This document shows, in pieces, positions 56,766 to 64,000 of a stretch of DNA of 64,000 bases. Origin of the DNA: Saprospiraceae bacterium. GTDB taxonomy: Bacteria > Bacteroidota > Bacteroidia > Chitinophagales > Saprospiraceae. The position numbers and the translations under genes were made by a program. The notes below the pieces were generated by a model. That model was not told the DNA's origin and did no database searches. It worked only from the letters and a program-made list of their open reading frames with translations. Position 1 is the first letter of the stretch. Every line of letters starts with the position of its first letter. Where the stretch lies: positions 1 to 64,000 of the forward strand of contig JADKBS010000035.1 of NCBI GenBank assembly GCA_016714985.1, given 5' to 3'.

Positions 56766-58355
56766 ATGAGAAAATCCATACTCGGCCTGTTCCTGATTTT
56801 TACTTGCGTTGCCATAAACTGTCAGGTTATCGCACAGGCCTCCAATCCGCAATCGCCAAGTCCGCCATCCCCCAAGCGTGAGTTCCGGGGCGCATGGGTC
56901 GCCACCGTCGCCAATATTGACTTCCCTTCGGTAAAGGGCCTGTCCAAGGAGCGCTTCATGGCCGAATGGACTGAGACAGTCAACCTGTTGCAAGAAGCTG
57001 GCTTCAATGCGGTGCTGGCGCAGGTACGGCCCGCTGGAGATGCCTTCTATTTTTCCAAAATATCACCTTGGTCAACCTATCTATCTGGAAAGCAGGGCAA
57101 GCCCTTGGACATGGATTTTGACCCGATGGCCTATATGATCGAGGAGGCGCACAAACGCAATATCGAGTTTCACGCCTGGCTGAACCCTTACCGGGCCAGC
57201 ATGGACACCAACACCGTGACCCTCTCCGATATGCACCCTTACAAGCACCACCCCGAATGGTTCATGCGCTACGGCGGTAAGCTCTACTTCAATCCAGCGG
57301 TGCCGGAGGTTCGCAATTATATCACCGAAGTCATCACCGAAATCGTCATGGACTACGACGTGGATGGGGTGCATTTTGATGATTATTTCTACCCATACCC
57401 TGCGCAGGGGGAATTGCTGCCCGATGCCGCTGATTTCGCCAAGTACGGCCTCGGCTTTGCCAGCATCGAAGATTGGCGTCGGCACAACGTGGACATGTTC
57501 ATCGGCCAGGTGTCCGGCATGATTCGCTTGAACGCCCCCGAAGTAAAGTTCGGCGTCAGTCCATTTGGCGTTTGGCGGAACGTGAGCAAAGACCCCAAGC
57601 TCGGCTCGGCCTCTCGTGCGGGCATCAACACCTATGACGACCTCTATGCCGACGTGCGTGGCTGGCTCCAAAAAGGCTGGCTGGATTATGTTGCTCCGCA
57701 ACTCTACTGGCATATCGGCTTCCCTGTGGCCGACTACGAAGTGCTGCTGAAATGGTGGGAGGACAATTCCTTCGGTCGGAACGTCTATGCGGGCCATGCT
57801 GCCTACAAGGTTGGCGTGAACCAGGAACCTGCCTGGAACAACGGCCTCGAAATACCCAAGCAAATACGGTTGAACCGTTCCCTGGCGGGTATTGACGGCA
57901 GTATTTTCTACAATTTTACTTCGCTCCGCAAAAGCCCATTTGGCCTGACCGATTCGCTGCGCAACAATTACTACCATCTGCCGGCCCTCATGCCGGAGTT
58001 GGCGTATAAGAAGCTGCCGCAAACATTGGCTCCCTCAGTTGCGAAGCCAAGGCTCATCAAAAAAGGCGGCCTCCGCTTCACCTGCGACCTCAAGAACAAG
58101 GACAAAGCCGCCAAGACCCTCGTCGTTTACCGCTTCGAAGACCGTGTGCCCGGCGACTACAACAACCCAGCGAACATCCTGCAAGTCATCCGCCTGAACG
58201 GGGAACAAAAAATCGAAGTAATTGACGAAGATATTGCCCTTGGCAAGACCTATACCTACACCGTTTCAACGATGAACGCCGCTCACACGGAAAGTATGCT
58301 GAGCGTCCGGCGGGCAGTGAAGGTGGGTAAGCGGAGGTTGAAAAGGGTGAAGTGA
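56766..58355 (+). CDS. Glycoside-hydrolase-like family 10 (GHL10/DUF187) secreted protein
   Basis: 529 residues, intact. Signal peptide (MRKSILGLFLIFTCVAINCQVIAQ), then KREFRGAWVATVANIDFPS, LVQ-like LAQVRPAGDAFYFSKISPWS, HAWLNPYRAS, VDGVHFDDYFYPYP, GVSPFGVWRN and DYVAPQLYWHIG, all family hallmarks. The C-terminal ~100 residues form an Ig/FN3-like region. Related proteins cleave denuded peptidoglycan or cell-wall glycans; the acidic residues in HFDDYF are candidate catalysts. Confidence 0.9.
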   Translation: MRKSILGLFLIFTCVAINCQVIAQASNPQSPSPPSPKREFRGAWVATVANIDFPSVKGLSKERFMAEWTETVNLLQEAGFNAVLAQVRPAGDAFYFSKISPWSTYLSGKQGKPLDMDFDPMAYMIEEAHKRNIEFHAWLNPYRASMDTNTVTLSDMHPYKHHPEWFMRYGGKLYFNPAVPEVRNYITEVITEIVMDYDVDGVHFDDYFYPYPAQGELLPDAADFAKYGLGFASIEDWRRHNVDMFIGQVSGMIRLNAPEVKFGVSPFGVWRNVSKDPKLGSASRAGINTYDDLYADVRGWLQKGWLDYVAPQLYWHIGFPVADYEVLLKWWEDNSFGRNVYAGHAAYKVGVNQEPAWNNGLEIPKQIRLNRSLAGIDGSIFYNFTSLRKSPFGLTDSLRNNYYHLPALMPELAYKKLPQTLAPSVAKPRLIKKGGLRFTCDLKNKDKAAKTLVVYRFEDRVPGDYNNPANILQVIRLNGEQKIEVIDEDIALGKTYTYTVSTMNAAHTESMLSVRRAVKVGKRRLKRVK

Positions 58356-58391
58356 GAGATGAGGGATGGAGGTATGAGGTATGGGGGTATG

Positions 58392-58425
58392 AAAAAGGCC
58401 AGTTGGATTCACAACTGGCCTTTTT
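58392..58425. terminator. Bidirectional terminator between GH10-like gene and ndk
   Basis: AAAAAGGCCAGTTG (58392-58405) pairs perfectly with CAACTGGCCTTTTT (58412-58425), flanked by A-run and T-run, so it works on both strands for two convergent genes. Confidence 0.88.
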
Positions 58426-58444
58426 TCATTGTTGGAGATGGAGC

Positions 58445-58864
58445 TTAGAATAGCTCCACCCCTGCAAAATGGAAAGCGCCCTCAATGGCGGCATTCTCGT
58501 CGGAGTCGGAGCCGTGAACGGCGTTCTCGCCCATGCTCTTTGCGTACTTGGCACGGAGGGTGCCAGGTTCAGCATTGGCCGGGTTGGTGGCACCGATGAG
58601 GGTGCGGAAATCTGCCACGGCGTTGTCTTTTTCAAGGATGGCTGCCACGATGGGGCCAGAGGACATGAAGTCCACCAATTCGCCATAGAATGGGCGCTCG
58701 GCGTGCACGGCATAGAATTCGCCGGCCTTGGCTTTCGTCAATTGGGTCATTTTCAAGGCCACGATGCGGAAGCCCGCAGCAGCGATGTCGTTGAGGATAG
58801 CACCGATATGGCCGTCACGGACGCCATCGGGCTTGATCATGGTCAAAGTTTTGTTACCAGACAT
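58445..58864 (-). CDS. ndk: Nucleoside-diphosphate kinase
   Basis: 139 residues from ATG 58864. Catalytic His117 in NAVHGSDSDENA, with TMIKPDGVRDGHIG near the start and FYAVHAERPFY. The frame stays open upstream only because the repeat array there has no stops; those residues are an SFNPS-type word repeat and not part of the enzyme. Confidence 0.93.
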   Translation of the reverse strand: MSGNKTLTMIKPDGVRDGHIGAILNDIAAAGFRIVALKMTQLTKAKAGEFYAVHAERPFYGELVDFMSSGPIVAAILEKDNAVADFRTLIGATNPANAEPGTLRAKYAKSMGENAVHGSDSDENAAIEGAFHFAGVELF

Positions 58865-59098
58865 TGTTGAAGGATTGAATTGTTGAAGGATTGAATTGTT
58901 GAAGGATTGAATGATTGAGGGATTGAAGGATTGAATTGTTGAAGGATTGAATGATTGAGGGATTGAAGGATTGAGGCATTGAACAGGATTTGCCAGTTTG
59001 CTGTGCCCCCTATTCATTCCTTCACTCATTCAATCCTTCAATCCTTTTGCTTTGCCCCCCAGATTCAATCCTTCAATCCTACAATCCTTCAATCCTTT
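58865..59098. repeat. Facing GGATTGAATTGTTGAA arrays in the ndk leader
   Basis: The left arm (about 58865-58983) is a run of TTGAAGGATTGAATTG words. The right arm (about 59018-59098) repeats the complement, TTCAATCCTTCAATCC. Given the likely -7 box for ndk at 59111-59118, the whole 234-bp array would be transcribed as the ndk 5' leader and could form a long imperfect hairpin ending at the start codon. Confidence 0.8.
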
Positions 59099-59110
59099 TC
59101 AAAACGGGCG

Positions 59111-59118
59111 CAAAAGTA
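59111..59118 (-). promoter_or_regulatory. Likely -7 box for ndk
   Basis: Minus-strand TACTTTTG matches TANNTTTG exactly. A -33 element at 19 bases is not convincing. Confidence 0.4.
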
Positions 59119-59130
59119 AATGTTTCAATC

Positions 59131-59160
59131 TTTTTAAGTTTAAAACCAATCATAATTTTG
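59131..59160 (+). promoter_or_regulatory. Likely promoter of the DHH phosphoesterase gene
   Basis: TTTTT (59131-59135), 17 bases, then TAATTTTG (59153-59160), 56 bases before the ATG at 59216. It nearly abuts the divergent ndk -7 box. Confidence 0.5.
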
Positions 59161-59215
59161 TAGTCAGGGTAAATTTTGGGAACTTCGCCCGCCGAAATTT
59201 CAGGCTGAATATAGA

Positions 59216-60229
59216 ATGGAAAATATCAATGAAGTAAAGTCACTGCTGGCGGTTCCCAAGGACATCGTCATTACCACGCACCGGAACCCAGACGGAGATG
59301 CCATAGGCGCCTCCCTTGGCCTGAAGCACTACCTCGACTCCTTGGGCCATACGGTCAAGGTGGCCGTGCCTTCTGAGTCCCCGAACTTCCTGAACTGGAT
59401 GCCGGGGGCCAATGACATCCTAATTTACGACTTGCACCAAGAAGACGTGAAGCGGGTGCTCGAAAAGCCCGACATCGTTTTTTGCCTCGACTTCAACTCA
59501 TTGGAGCGCATTGACAAGATGGGCGAGTTGATTGCCCCCTTGAAGGCCAAAAAAATCCTGATTGACCACCACCTCTACCCGGAGCCGTTCTACGATTACG
59601 ACCTTCACGATACTACGGCCAGTTCCACCAGTGAACTGGTTTATGACTTTATCTGTCTGTTAGGCGATAAGAACAAAATCACGCCGACCATCGGGGATTG
59701 CCTCTACACTGGCATCTTGACGGATACAGGGTCGTTCAAGTACTCGACCTCCCCAAAGGTGTTTCGACTGGCCGCTGATCTCTTGGAACTTGGTGTTGAC
59801 GATGTCCATATCCAAAACCTCGTGTTCAATAGTTTGGATGAAAAACACCTTCGCTTGATTGGGTTGGTGCTGCACGAAAGGATGGAAGTGTTGGACGAGT
59901 TCCGCACGGCCATCATTACCCTGTCCAAGCAGGACTACGAACGGTTCCACATCAGTCGGGGTGATACCGAAGGTTTGGTCAATTATCTATTGCAACTCAA
60001 AAACGTGACGATGGCAGTGTTCATCCATGAGCAGCCGACCATCACCAAAATATCGCTGCGGTCGAAAGGCGATTTTTCGGTGCAGGAAATAGCACGCAAG
60101 CATTTCAAAGGAGGAGGGCACAAGAATGCTTCGGGTGGATATTCCTTCATCGGCCTACGGCCAACGGTAAGTAAGTTCAAACAGATTTTACCTGAATACC
60201 AGGAAGCGCTTTTAAATAATGACCAGTAA
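59216..60229 (+). CDS. nrnA: DHH/DHHA1 phosphoesterase, NrnA-like
   Basis: 337 residues, intact. HRNPDGDAIGASLGL, LDFNSLERID, the DHH motif in LIDHHLYPEP, GILTDTGSFKYSTSP and the C-terminal GGGHKNASGG. NrnA proteins degrade nanoRNA dinucleotides and remove the 3'-phosphate from pAp. The pAp activity would matter here because PAPS-dependent sulfation, suggested by the cysCDN genes, produces pAp. Confidence 0.88.
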   Translation: MENINEVKSLLAVPKDIVITTHRNPDGDAIGASLGLKHYLDSLGHTVKVAVPSESPNFLNWMPGANDILIYDLHQEDVKRVLEKPDIVFCLDFNSLERIDKMGELIAPLKAKKILIDHHLYPEPFYDYDLHDTTASSTSELVYDFICLLGDKNKITPTIGDCLYTGILTDTGSFKYSTSPKVFRLAADLLELGVDDVHIQNLVFNSLDEKHLRLIGLVLHERMEVLDEFRTAIITLSKQDYERFHISRGDTEGLVNYLLQLKNVTMAVFIHEQPTITKISLRSKGDFSVQEIARKHFKGGGHKNASGGYSFIGLRPTVSKFKQILPEYQEALLNNDQ

Positions 60230-60286
60230 GGCCTGCTGCACCAAAATTCCCTTCTGGGATGGCAGCCTCACAATTTTATCACAACA

Positions 60287-61189
60287 ATGAAAAAATTATC
60301 TCTTTTGGTTTTCGCAGCCATTGCTGCAATCCTTGTGGCTTGCGGTGGCGGCATGCAGACCTCCCCAAGCGGCTACAAGTACATCAAGCACACCAACGCA
60401 ACTGGTGAAGCTGCCACAATGGGTAGCTATTGCTATGTAAACATCTCAGTTTACCAAGATGACTCTTTGGTGAACAGTACCTACCAAATGGGCCGTACCG
60501 TGCCCATCATGGTGCCTGACCTCAGCAAGCTGCCGGAAGACCAAAAAGGCGTTGGCAAGGCCAACCCTGTGGCTGACGTGCTGGCCTTGATGAAAGTAGG
60601 CGACAGCATCACCGTTGACGTTCCGATTGATTCGCTCATGCGCCAGAACCCCAGCTTGGCCAATGCCAAGACCTTGAAGTATGCTATCACCTTGGCAGAT
60701 GTCCAAACCAAGGATGAGTACGACGCTGAAAGGGCCAAGGAGCAGCAAGAAAAACAGGCGGCTGCTACTGTTTACCAAGAACAAGAGAAGGTCATTGCCG
60801 AAAAACTTGCAGTTATCCTAAAGGATTACAAGTCAGGTGCAAACAAAGCCAATCTGAAAACCACCGATTCTGGCTTGAAATACCTCGTGTTGGAAGAAGG
60901 CAAAGGTACACAGGCAGCTTCCGGCAAAGGCGTTGATGTCATGTACTACGGCATGCTCACCAACGGCCAGGAGTTCGACAACTCCTTCAAGCGTGGACAG
61001 CCATTCTCCTTCCCACTTGGCCAAGGTCAAGTTATCAAGGGCTGGGACGAGGGCATCGCATTGCTCAAAGAAGGCACGAAGGCCGTTCTTTTCATTCCTT
61101 CTGCATTGGGCTACGGCGAGCAGGGCAATGCTGCCATTCCAGCGAACTCAGAACTCGTGTTCTATGTTGAGTTGCTGAAAGTGAAGTGA
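60287..61189 (+). CDS. FKBP-type peptidyl-prolyl isomerase lipoprotein
   Basis: 300 residues, intact. Signal peptide with lipobox LVACG (Cys at about 19). An N-terminal domain lacks clear FKBP active-site residues, a Lys/Gln-rich helix follows (DAERAKEQQEKQAAATVYQEQEKV), and the C-terminal canonical FKBP domain has MYYGMLTNGQEFDNSFKRGQPFSFPLGQGQVIKGWDEGI and ALGYGEQG. Envelope folding helper. Confidence 0.9.
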   Translation: MKKLSLLVFAAIAAILVACGGGMQTSPSGYKYIKHTNATGEAATMGSYCYVNISVYQDDSLVNSTYQMGRTVPIMVPDLSKLPEDQKGVGKANPVADVLALMKVGDSITVDVPIDSLMRQNPSLANAKTLKYAITLADVQTKDEYDAERAKEQQEKQAAATVYQEQEKVIAEKLAVILKDYKSGANKANLKTTDSGLKYLVLEEGKGTQAASGKGVDVMYYGMLTNGQEFDNSFKRGQPFSFPLGQGQVIKGWDEGIALLKEGTKAVLFIPSALGYGEQGNAAIPANSELVFYVELLKVK

Positions 61190-61193
61190 TGTC

Positions 61194-61287
61194 TGGGGTT
61201 GATATGGGTTGACGAGGTTGATAAGGGTTGATTTTAGCCCCATCAACCCAATCAACCCATATCAACTTCATCAACCATTATCAACCT
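61194..61287. repeat. Facing GGTTGATA arrays between FKBP gene and prfB
   Basis: The left arm (61196-61232) carries four GGTTGAY words; the right arm (61241-61287) carries six ATCAACC words in the opposite sense. The unit is the same as at 45.8 kb. It ends 24 bp before the prfB ATG. Confidence 0.8.
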
Positions 61288-61310
61288 TTTTCACATAACC
61301 ATTAAAACTT

Positions 61311-62415
61311 ATGACCAGCGAACAACTGTTGTCGCTCAAGGAGCGCCTGGATCTTTTGGGGAGGTATCTTTGACGTCAAGAAACGACTCCGAGATATTGA
61401 AGAAAAAGAAGAACTGACTGGTGATCCCAATTTCTGGAGTGACCCAGAAAAGGCCCAGTCTGTATTAAAGGTCATCAAGACCAACAAAAAATGGGTGGCA
61501 CAGTACACCGAAATCGAGACGGCGGTCGGCGATGCGGAGGTGCTGCTCGAATTCCAAAAAGCAGGTGAAGCCACCGAAGCAGAGGTGGATGCAGCCTATA
61601 ATAAGGCATTGACCGCCCTTGATGAAATCGAATTCCGCTCCACCCTCGACCAGCAAGAGGACGAACTTGGTGCGGTCATTGAAATCAATGCCGGGGCCGG
61701 CGGTACGGAAGCCTGCGATTGGGCTGCGATGCTTTCTCGCATGTATTTCATGTGGGCAGAAGCCAATGACTACAAGGTTTCCCAGCTTTGGCAGACGCCA
61801 GGTGATGCAGCCGGCATCAAGTCCGTTGGATTGGAAATTGATGGTGATTTTGCCTACGGAATGCTGAAGGGCGAGAATGGCGTTCACCGCTTGGTGAGGG
61901 TCAGTCCCTACAATGCTCAAGGCAAGCGGATGACCTCCTTCTCTTCCGTCTTCGTACACCCCATGGTGGACGACCGCATCGAAGTGGAAATCAATCCTGC
62001 AGATTTGGAGTGGGATACTTTCCGGGCGAGCGGTGCGGGTGGCCAGCACGTGAACAAGACCGAGTCTGCCGTTCGGGTAAGGCACTTGCCCAGTGGCATT
62101 GTTTGTGAATGCCAGCAAGAACGCTCCCAAATTCAAAACCGGGAAAAAGCCATGCAAATGTTGAAATCCCGCCTCTATGAAATGGAGTTGGAAAAGCAAA
62201 AAGCAGCCAAGGAAAAGATTGAATCAGGCAAAATGAAGAACGAGTGGGGCAGCCAAATCCGCAGTTACGTGCTCGACGACCGCAGGGTGAAAGACCACCG
62301 AACTGGCTACCAAACGTCGCAAACGGATGCCGTATTGGATGGTGATTTGGATGGTTTTCTCAAGGCGTTTTTGATGAACAAAACGACGGTTGGCATTGCT
62401 GAAGATGAAGATTGA
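61311..62415 (+). CDS. prfB: Peptide chain release factor 2, with programmed +1 frameshift
   Basis: Recognises UGA/UAA. ATG 61311 opens a 20-codon frame ending LGRYL-UGA. At CTT TGA C (61368-61374) the ribosome slips +1 and continues DVKKRLRDIEEKEELTGDPNFWSDPEKA. The slip site is preceded by GGGGAGG, the internal Shine-Dalgarno that stimulates it. Downstream: RVSPYNAQGKR, and the peptidyl-hydrolysis motif ASGAGGQHVNK. About 367 residues. The in-frame TGA is the known autoregulatory device, not a mutation. Confidence 0.95.
61358..61374 (+). promoter_or_regulatory. prfB programmed frameshift site
   Basis: GGGGAGGTATCTTTGAC: SD-like GGGGAGG, three-base spacer, slippery CTT, then TGA C, the same layout as in E. 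coli. Confidence 0.93.
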
Positions 62416-62444
62416 GGGCTAATATTCAATGCCTTTCCGTCAGT

Positions 62445-62479
62445 AAAAGGTGACACCTTTCAAAAAGGTGTCACCTTTT
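62445..62479. terminator. Bidirectional terminator between prfB and trxB
   Basis: AAAAGGTGACACCTT (62445-62459) pairs perfectly with AAGGTGTCACCTTTT (62465-62479), flanked by A- and T-runs, between convergent genes. Confidence 0.85.
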
Positions 62480-62484
62480 TACAT

Positions 62485-63420
62485 TTAACCAAGTTCCTCT
62501 TCCACCAAATACCGCTCGGCATCCAACGCCGCCATGCAGCCCGTTCCCGCTGCCGTGATGGCTTGGCGATAGACCTTGTCCGCAGCGTCGCCGCTGGCGA
62601 AAACACCGTGTATATTGGTCTTGGTACTGCCCGGCTTGACGATGAGGTAGCCCGTCTCGTCCATGTCGAGGAAGCCTTTGAAGATGTCGGTGTTTGGTTT
62701 GTGGCCTATGGCGACGAAGAAGCCTTCAAGTGCAATTTCCTTGGTTTCGCCTCTTGCTGTTTTTGAGGATGATGCCAGAGACTTTTTCATTGCCGAGCAC
62801 TTCCACCGTCTCCGAATTCCAATGCACTTCGATATTGGGCGTGTTGAACACCCGCTTCTGCATGATTTGCGAAGCACGGAGTTCGTCACGGCGAACAATC
62901 AAATGGACTTTTGGGCAAGCTTGGCTGGGTAAGTCGCCTCCTCTGCAGCCGTGTCACCGCCGCCCACTACGGCCACTTCTTTTCCTTTGAAGAAAAAGCC
63001 GTCACAGACCGCACAGGCACTTACACCATTGTTCATTAGACGGGCTTCTGATTCAAGGCCAAGGTATTTGGCACTGGCACCCGTGGAAATGATAACAGTG
63101 TATGCATTGAGCCCTCACCCGTTTCCTGTCCAGACCTTATGGTAGTTTTCACCCGTTTTGAAATCCACTTTTGAAATCATTTCCCAACGGACATCGGTGC
63201 CGAATCGCTCGGCCTGTGCCCTCAGTTCTTCCATCATGTCCGGCCCGCTGATGCCCTTGGGATAGCCGGGATAGTTGTCCACCTCGGTGGTAGTGGTCAA
63301 TTGACCGCCTGGCTGCGGGCCAGTATAGAGGATGGGGTTAAGGTTTGCACGGGATGCGTAAATGGCGGCGGCATAGCCCGAAGGGCCGGAGCCGATGATG
63401 ATGCATTTGTGGATGGTCAT
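62485..63420 (-). CDS. trxB: Thioredoxin-disulfide reductase, frame broken by indels
   Basis: NADPH-dependent reducer of thioredoxin. The opening CIIIGSGPSGYAAAIYASRANL and QPGGQLTTTTEVDNYPGYP start at ATG 63420. The redox CAVCDG (Cys codons at 63004-63015) and NADPH-binding VAVVGGGDTAAEEA follow in a second frame, and the FAD-closing GVFASGDAADKVYRQAITAAGTGCMAALDAERYL in another. Indels lie near 63118, 62925 and 62775. As an essential-type gene with all motifs kept, sequence error is the likeliest cause. Confidence 0.85.
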
Positions 63421-63426
63421 AAAAAA

Positions 63427-63646
63427 GATGCTAGATGCTTGATATTGGATACTGGTTCTTTGCTACTTGTTGCAATAGCTCGTACCTAATTTCCAATCGG
63501 GGCGCAAAGTTATTGATTGGCTTGTGAAACATCATTAGTTGTTCATAAGATTAATGATACAAAGTGATAAAGGTAACTTATCGGCCAGTTGGCAGGAAAT
63601 GCTACCTTTGCAGTATCCAGAATCCAGCATCCAGCATCCAGTATCT
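63427..63646. repeat. Facing CTGGATGCT / AGCATCCAG arrays between trxB and glgB
   Basis: The left arm (63427-63459) has GATGCTAGATGCTTGATATTGGATACTGG. The right arm (63611-63646) has CCAGAATCCAGCATCCAGCATCCAG in the opposite sense. The word is the same as at 44.5 kb. A TACCTTTG -7-like box (63603-63610) sits just before the right arm. Confidence 0.7.
63603..63610 (+). promoter_or_regulatory. Likely -7 box for glgB
   Basis: TACCTTTG matches TANNTTTG; the ATG follows 43 bases later. No clear -33 element. Confidence 0.4.
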
Positions 63647-63652
63647 AAAAAA

Positions 63653-64000
63653 ATGGAAAACGTCAAACCGCATACCCTGCTCACCGACTTCGACATCGAA
63701 CTGATTCGTGCAGGCAAACATTTCCGGTTGTACAACAAATTGGGCAGCCACCCCATGCAGTTGAATGGGGAGTGGGGCACATTCTTCGCCGTTTGGGCAC
63801 CGAGTGCCTTGGAAGTGTCGGTCGTGGGCAATTTCAATTTCTGGAACGAAAAAACGCACCAGCTCTTCCTGCGCCCAGATGGCACGGGCATTTGGGAGGG
63901 TTGGATACCGGGCATCGGCAAGGGCACACTTTATAAGTATAGCATCAAAAGCCGTGACAAGCGCCGCCTCTCCAAGGGCGACCCATTTGCCCGATTTTGG
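63653..64000 (+). CDS. glgB: 1,4-alpha-glucan branching enzyme, N-terminal part (cut by window edge)
   Basis: The first 116 residues: MENVKPHTLLTDFDIELIRAG, YNKLGSHPMQLNGEWGTFFAVWAPSALEVSVVGNFNFWN and GTLYKYSIKSRDKRR. This is the CBM48-type N-terminal domain of GlgB, which introduces alpha-1,6 branches into glycogen. The frame is open to the end of the window. Confidence 0.9.
   Translation, partial: MENVKPHTLLTDFDIELIRAGKHFRLYNKLGSHPMQLNGEWGTFFAVWAPSALEVSVVGNFNFWNEKTHQLFLRPDGTGIWEGWIPGIGKGTLYKYSIKSRDKRRLSKGDPFARFW

Noticed and set aside
57081..58022. Long minus-strand frame (313 codons) opposite the GH10-like gene
   Set aside because: It is antisense to a gene with clear family motifs; such shadows are expected in GC-rich codon patterns.
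58865..59029. N-terminal extension of ndk made of repeated SFNPS residues
   Set aside because: It is translation of the non-coding word array; the conserved enzyme begins at 58864.
58865..59098. CRISPR array
   Set aside because: Units are too short, imperfect, contiguous without unique spacers, and face each other; no cas genes.
61311..61373. prfB as a pseudogene because of the early TGA
   Set aside because: The stop lies in the classic programmed +1 frameshift context.
63535..63927. Minus-strand frames overlapping the glgB start
   Set aside because: They are antisense to the conserved GlgB N-terminus and to the repeat array.
1..64000. tRNA or rRNA genes
   Set aside because: I looked through the spacers for cloverleaf-like or rRNA-like stretches and saw none; a covariance search would be needed to be certain.

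Overview
The window is a chromosomal segment of a Bacteroidota bacterium, most likely in or near the Saprospiria. The evidence is a giant secreted protein with a gliding-motility-associated (CHU_C, type B) T9SS sorting domain at 32-36 kb, a second secreted enzyme with a type A T9SS sorting tail at 41-42 kb, an UpxY-type NusG paralogue in a surface-glycan locus, -7 boxes of the TANNTTTG type, and mostly weak Shine-Dalgarno signals.

Region 1 (about 26.4 kb down to 1, all minus strand) is one large surface-polysaccharide locus. It starts at a good promoter near 26.4 kb with a winged-helix/nucleotidyltransferase-like regulator. Then come a UDP-HexNAc 6-dehydrogenase, UpxY antiterminator, sulfate-activation genes cysC-cysD-cysN, the UDP-2,3-diacetamido-glucuronate genes wbpE-wbpD-wbpB, an AAA ATPase/PD-(D/E)XK gene, two sugar epimerases, the Wza/Wzc export pair, and a nonulosonic-acid block (neuB, neuC, a 2-hydroxyacid dehydrogenase, neuA). 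The distal end holds a hybrid gene remnant, a PhyH dioxygenase, a second neuB-like gene, an FkbM methyltransferase, a Wzx flippase, a glycosyltransferase-like gene and asnB. Nearly every gene below about 19.3 kb carries one or more frameshifts although protein motifs are kept. This could be draft-sequence error, real decay, or both. The part below 7 kb is visibly AT-rich. Inferred product: an acidic, possibly sulfated exopolysaccharide with a diacetamido-uronic acid and a sialic/legionaminic-type sugar.

Region 2 (26.5-37.5 kb): a TMTC-like multi-pass/TPR protein, an FAD oxidoreductase, two tandem paralogous secreted proteins, a small outer-membrane barrel, the giant T9SS protein and a YdcF-family protein.

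Region 3 (37.5-54 kb): mainly metabolism and housekeeping genes: truncated haemoglobin, maf, hutI, an AraC regulator, a secreted serine hydrolase, a PPi-type phosphofructokinase, a PaaE-like reductase with a TetR regulator, a NrtR-like Nudix regulator, recQ, acetoacetyl-CoA synthetase and a 5'-nucleotidase-like lipoprotein. Four clear copies and one decayed copy of a ~125-bp double-hairpin element lie between these genes.

Region 4 (54-64 kb): a secreted protein of unknown function, a TPR protein, a GH10-like hydrolase, ndk, a DHH phosphoesterase, an FKBP lipoprotein, prfB with its programmed frameshift, trxB and the start of glgB.

The least explained content is intergenic: the five-copy double-hairpin element, whose stems vary but stay paired, and at least seven spacers carrying facing arrays of short repeated words that would fold into long imperfect hairpins. 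No tRNA, rRNA, CRISPR array or intact insertion sequence was seen.
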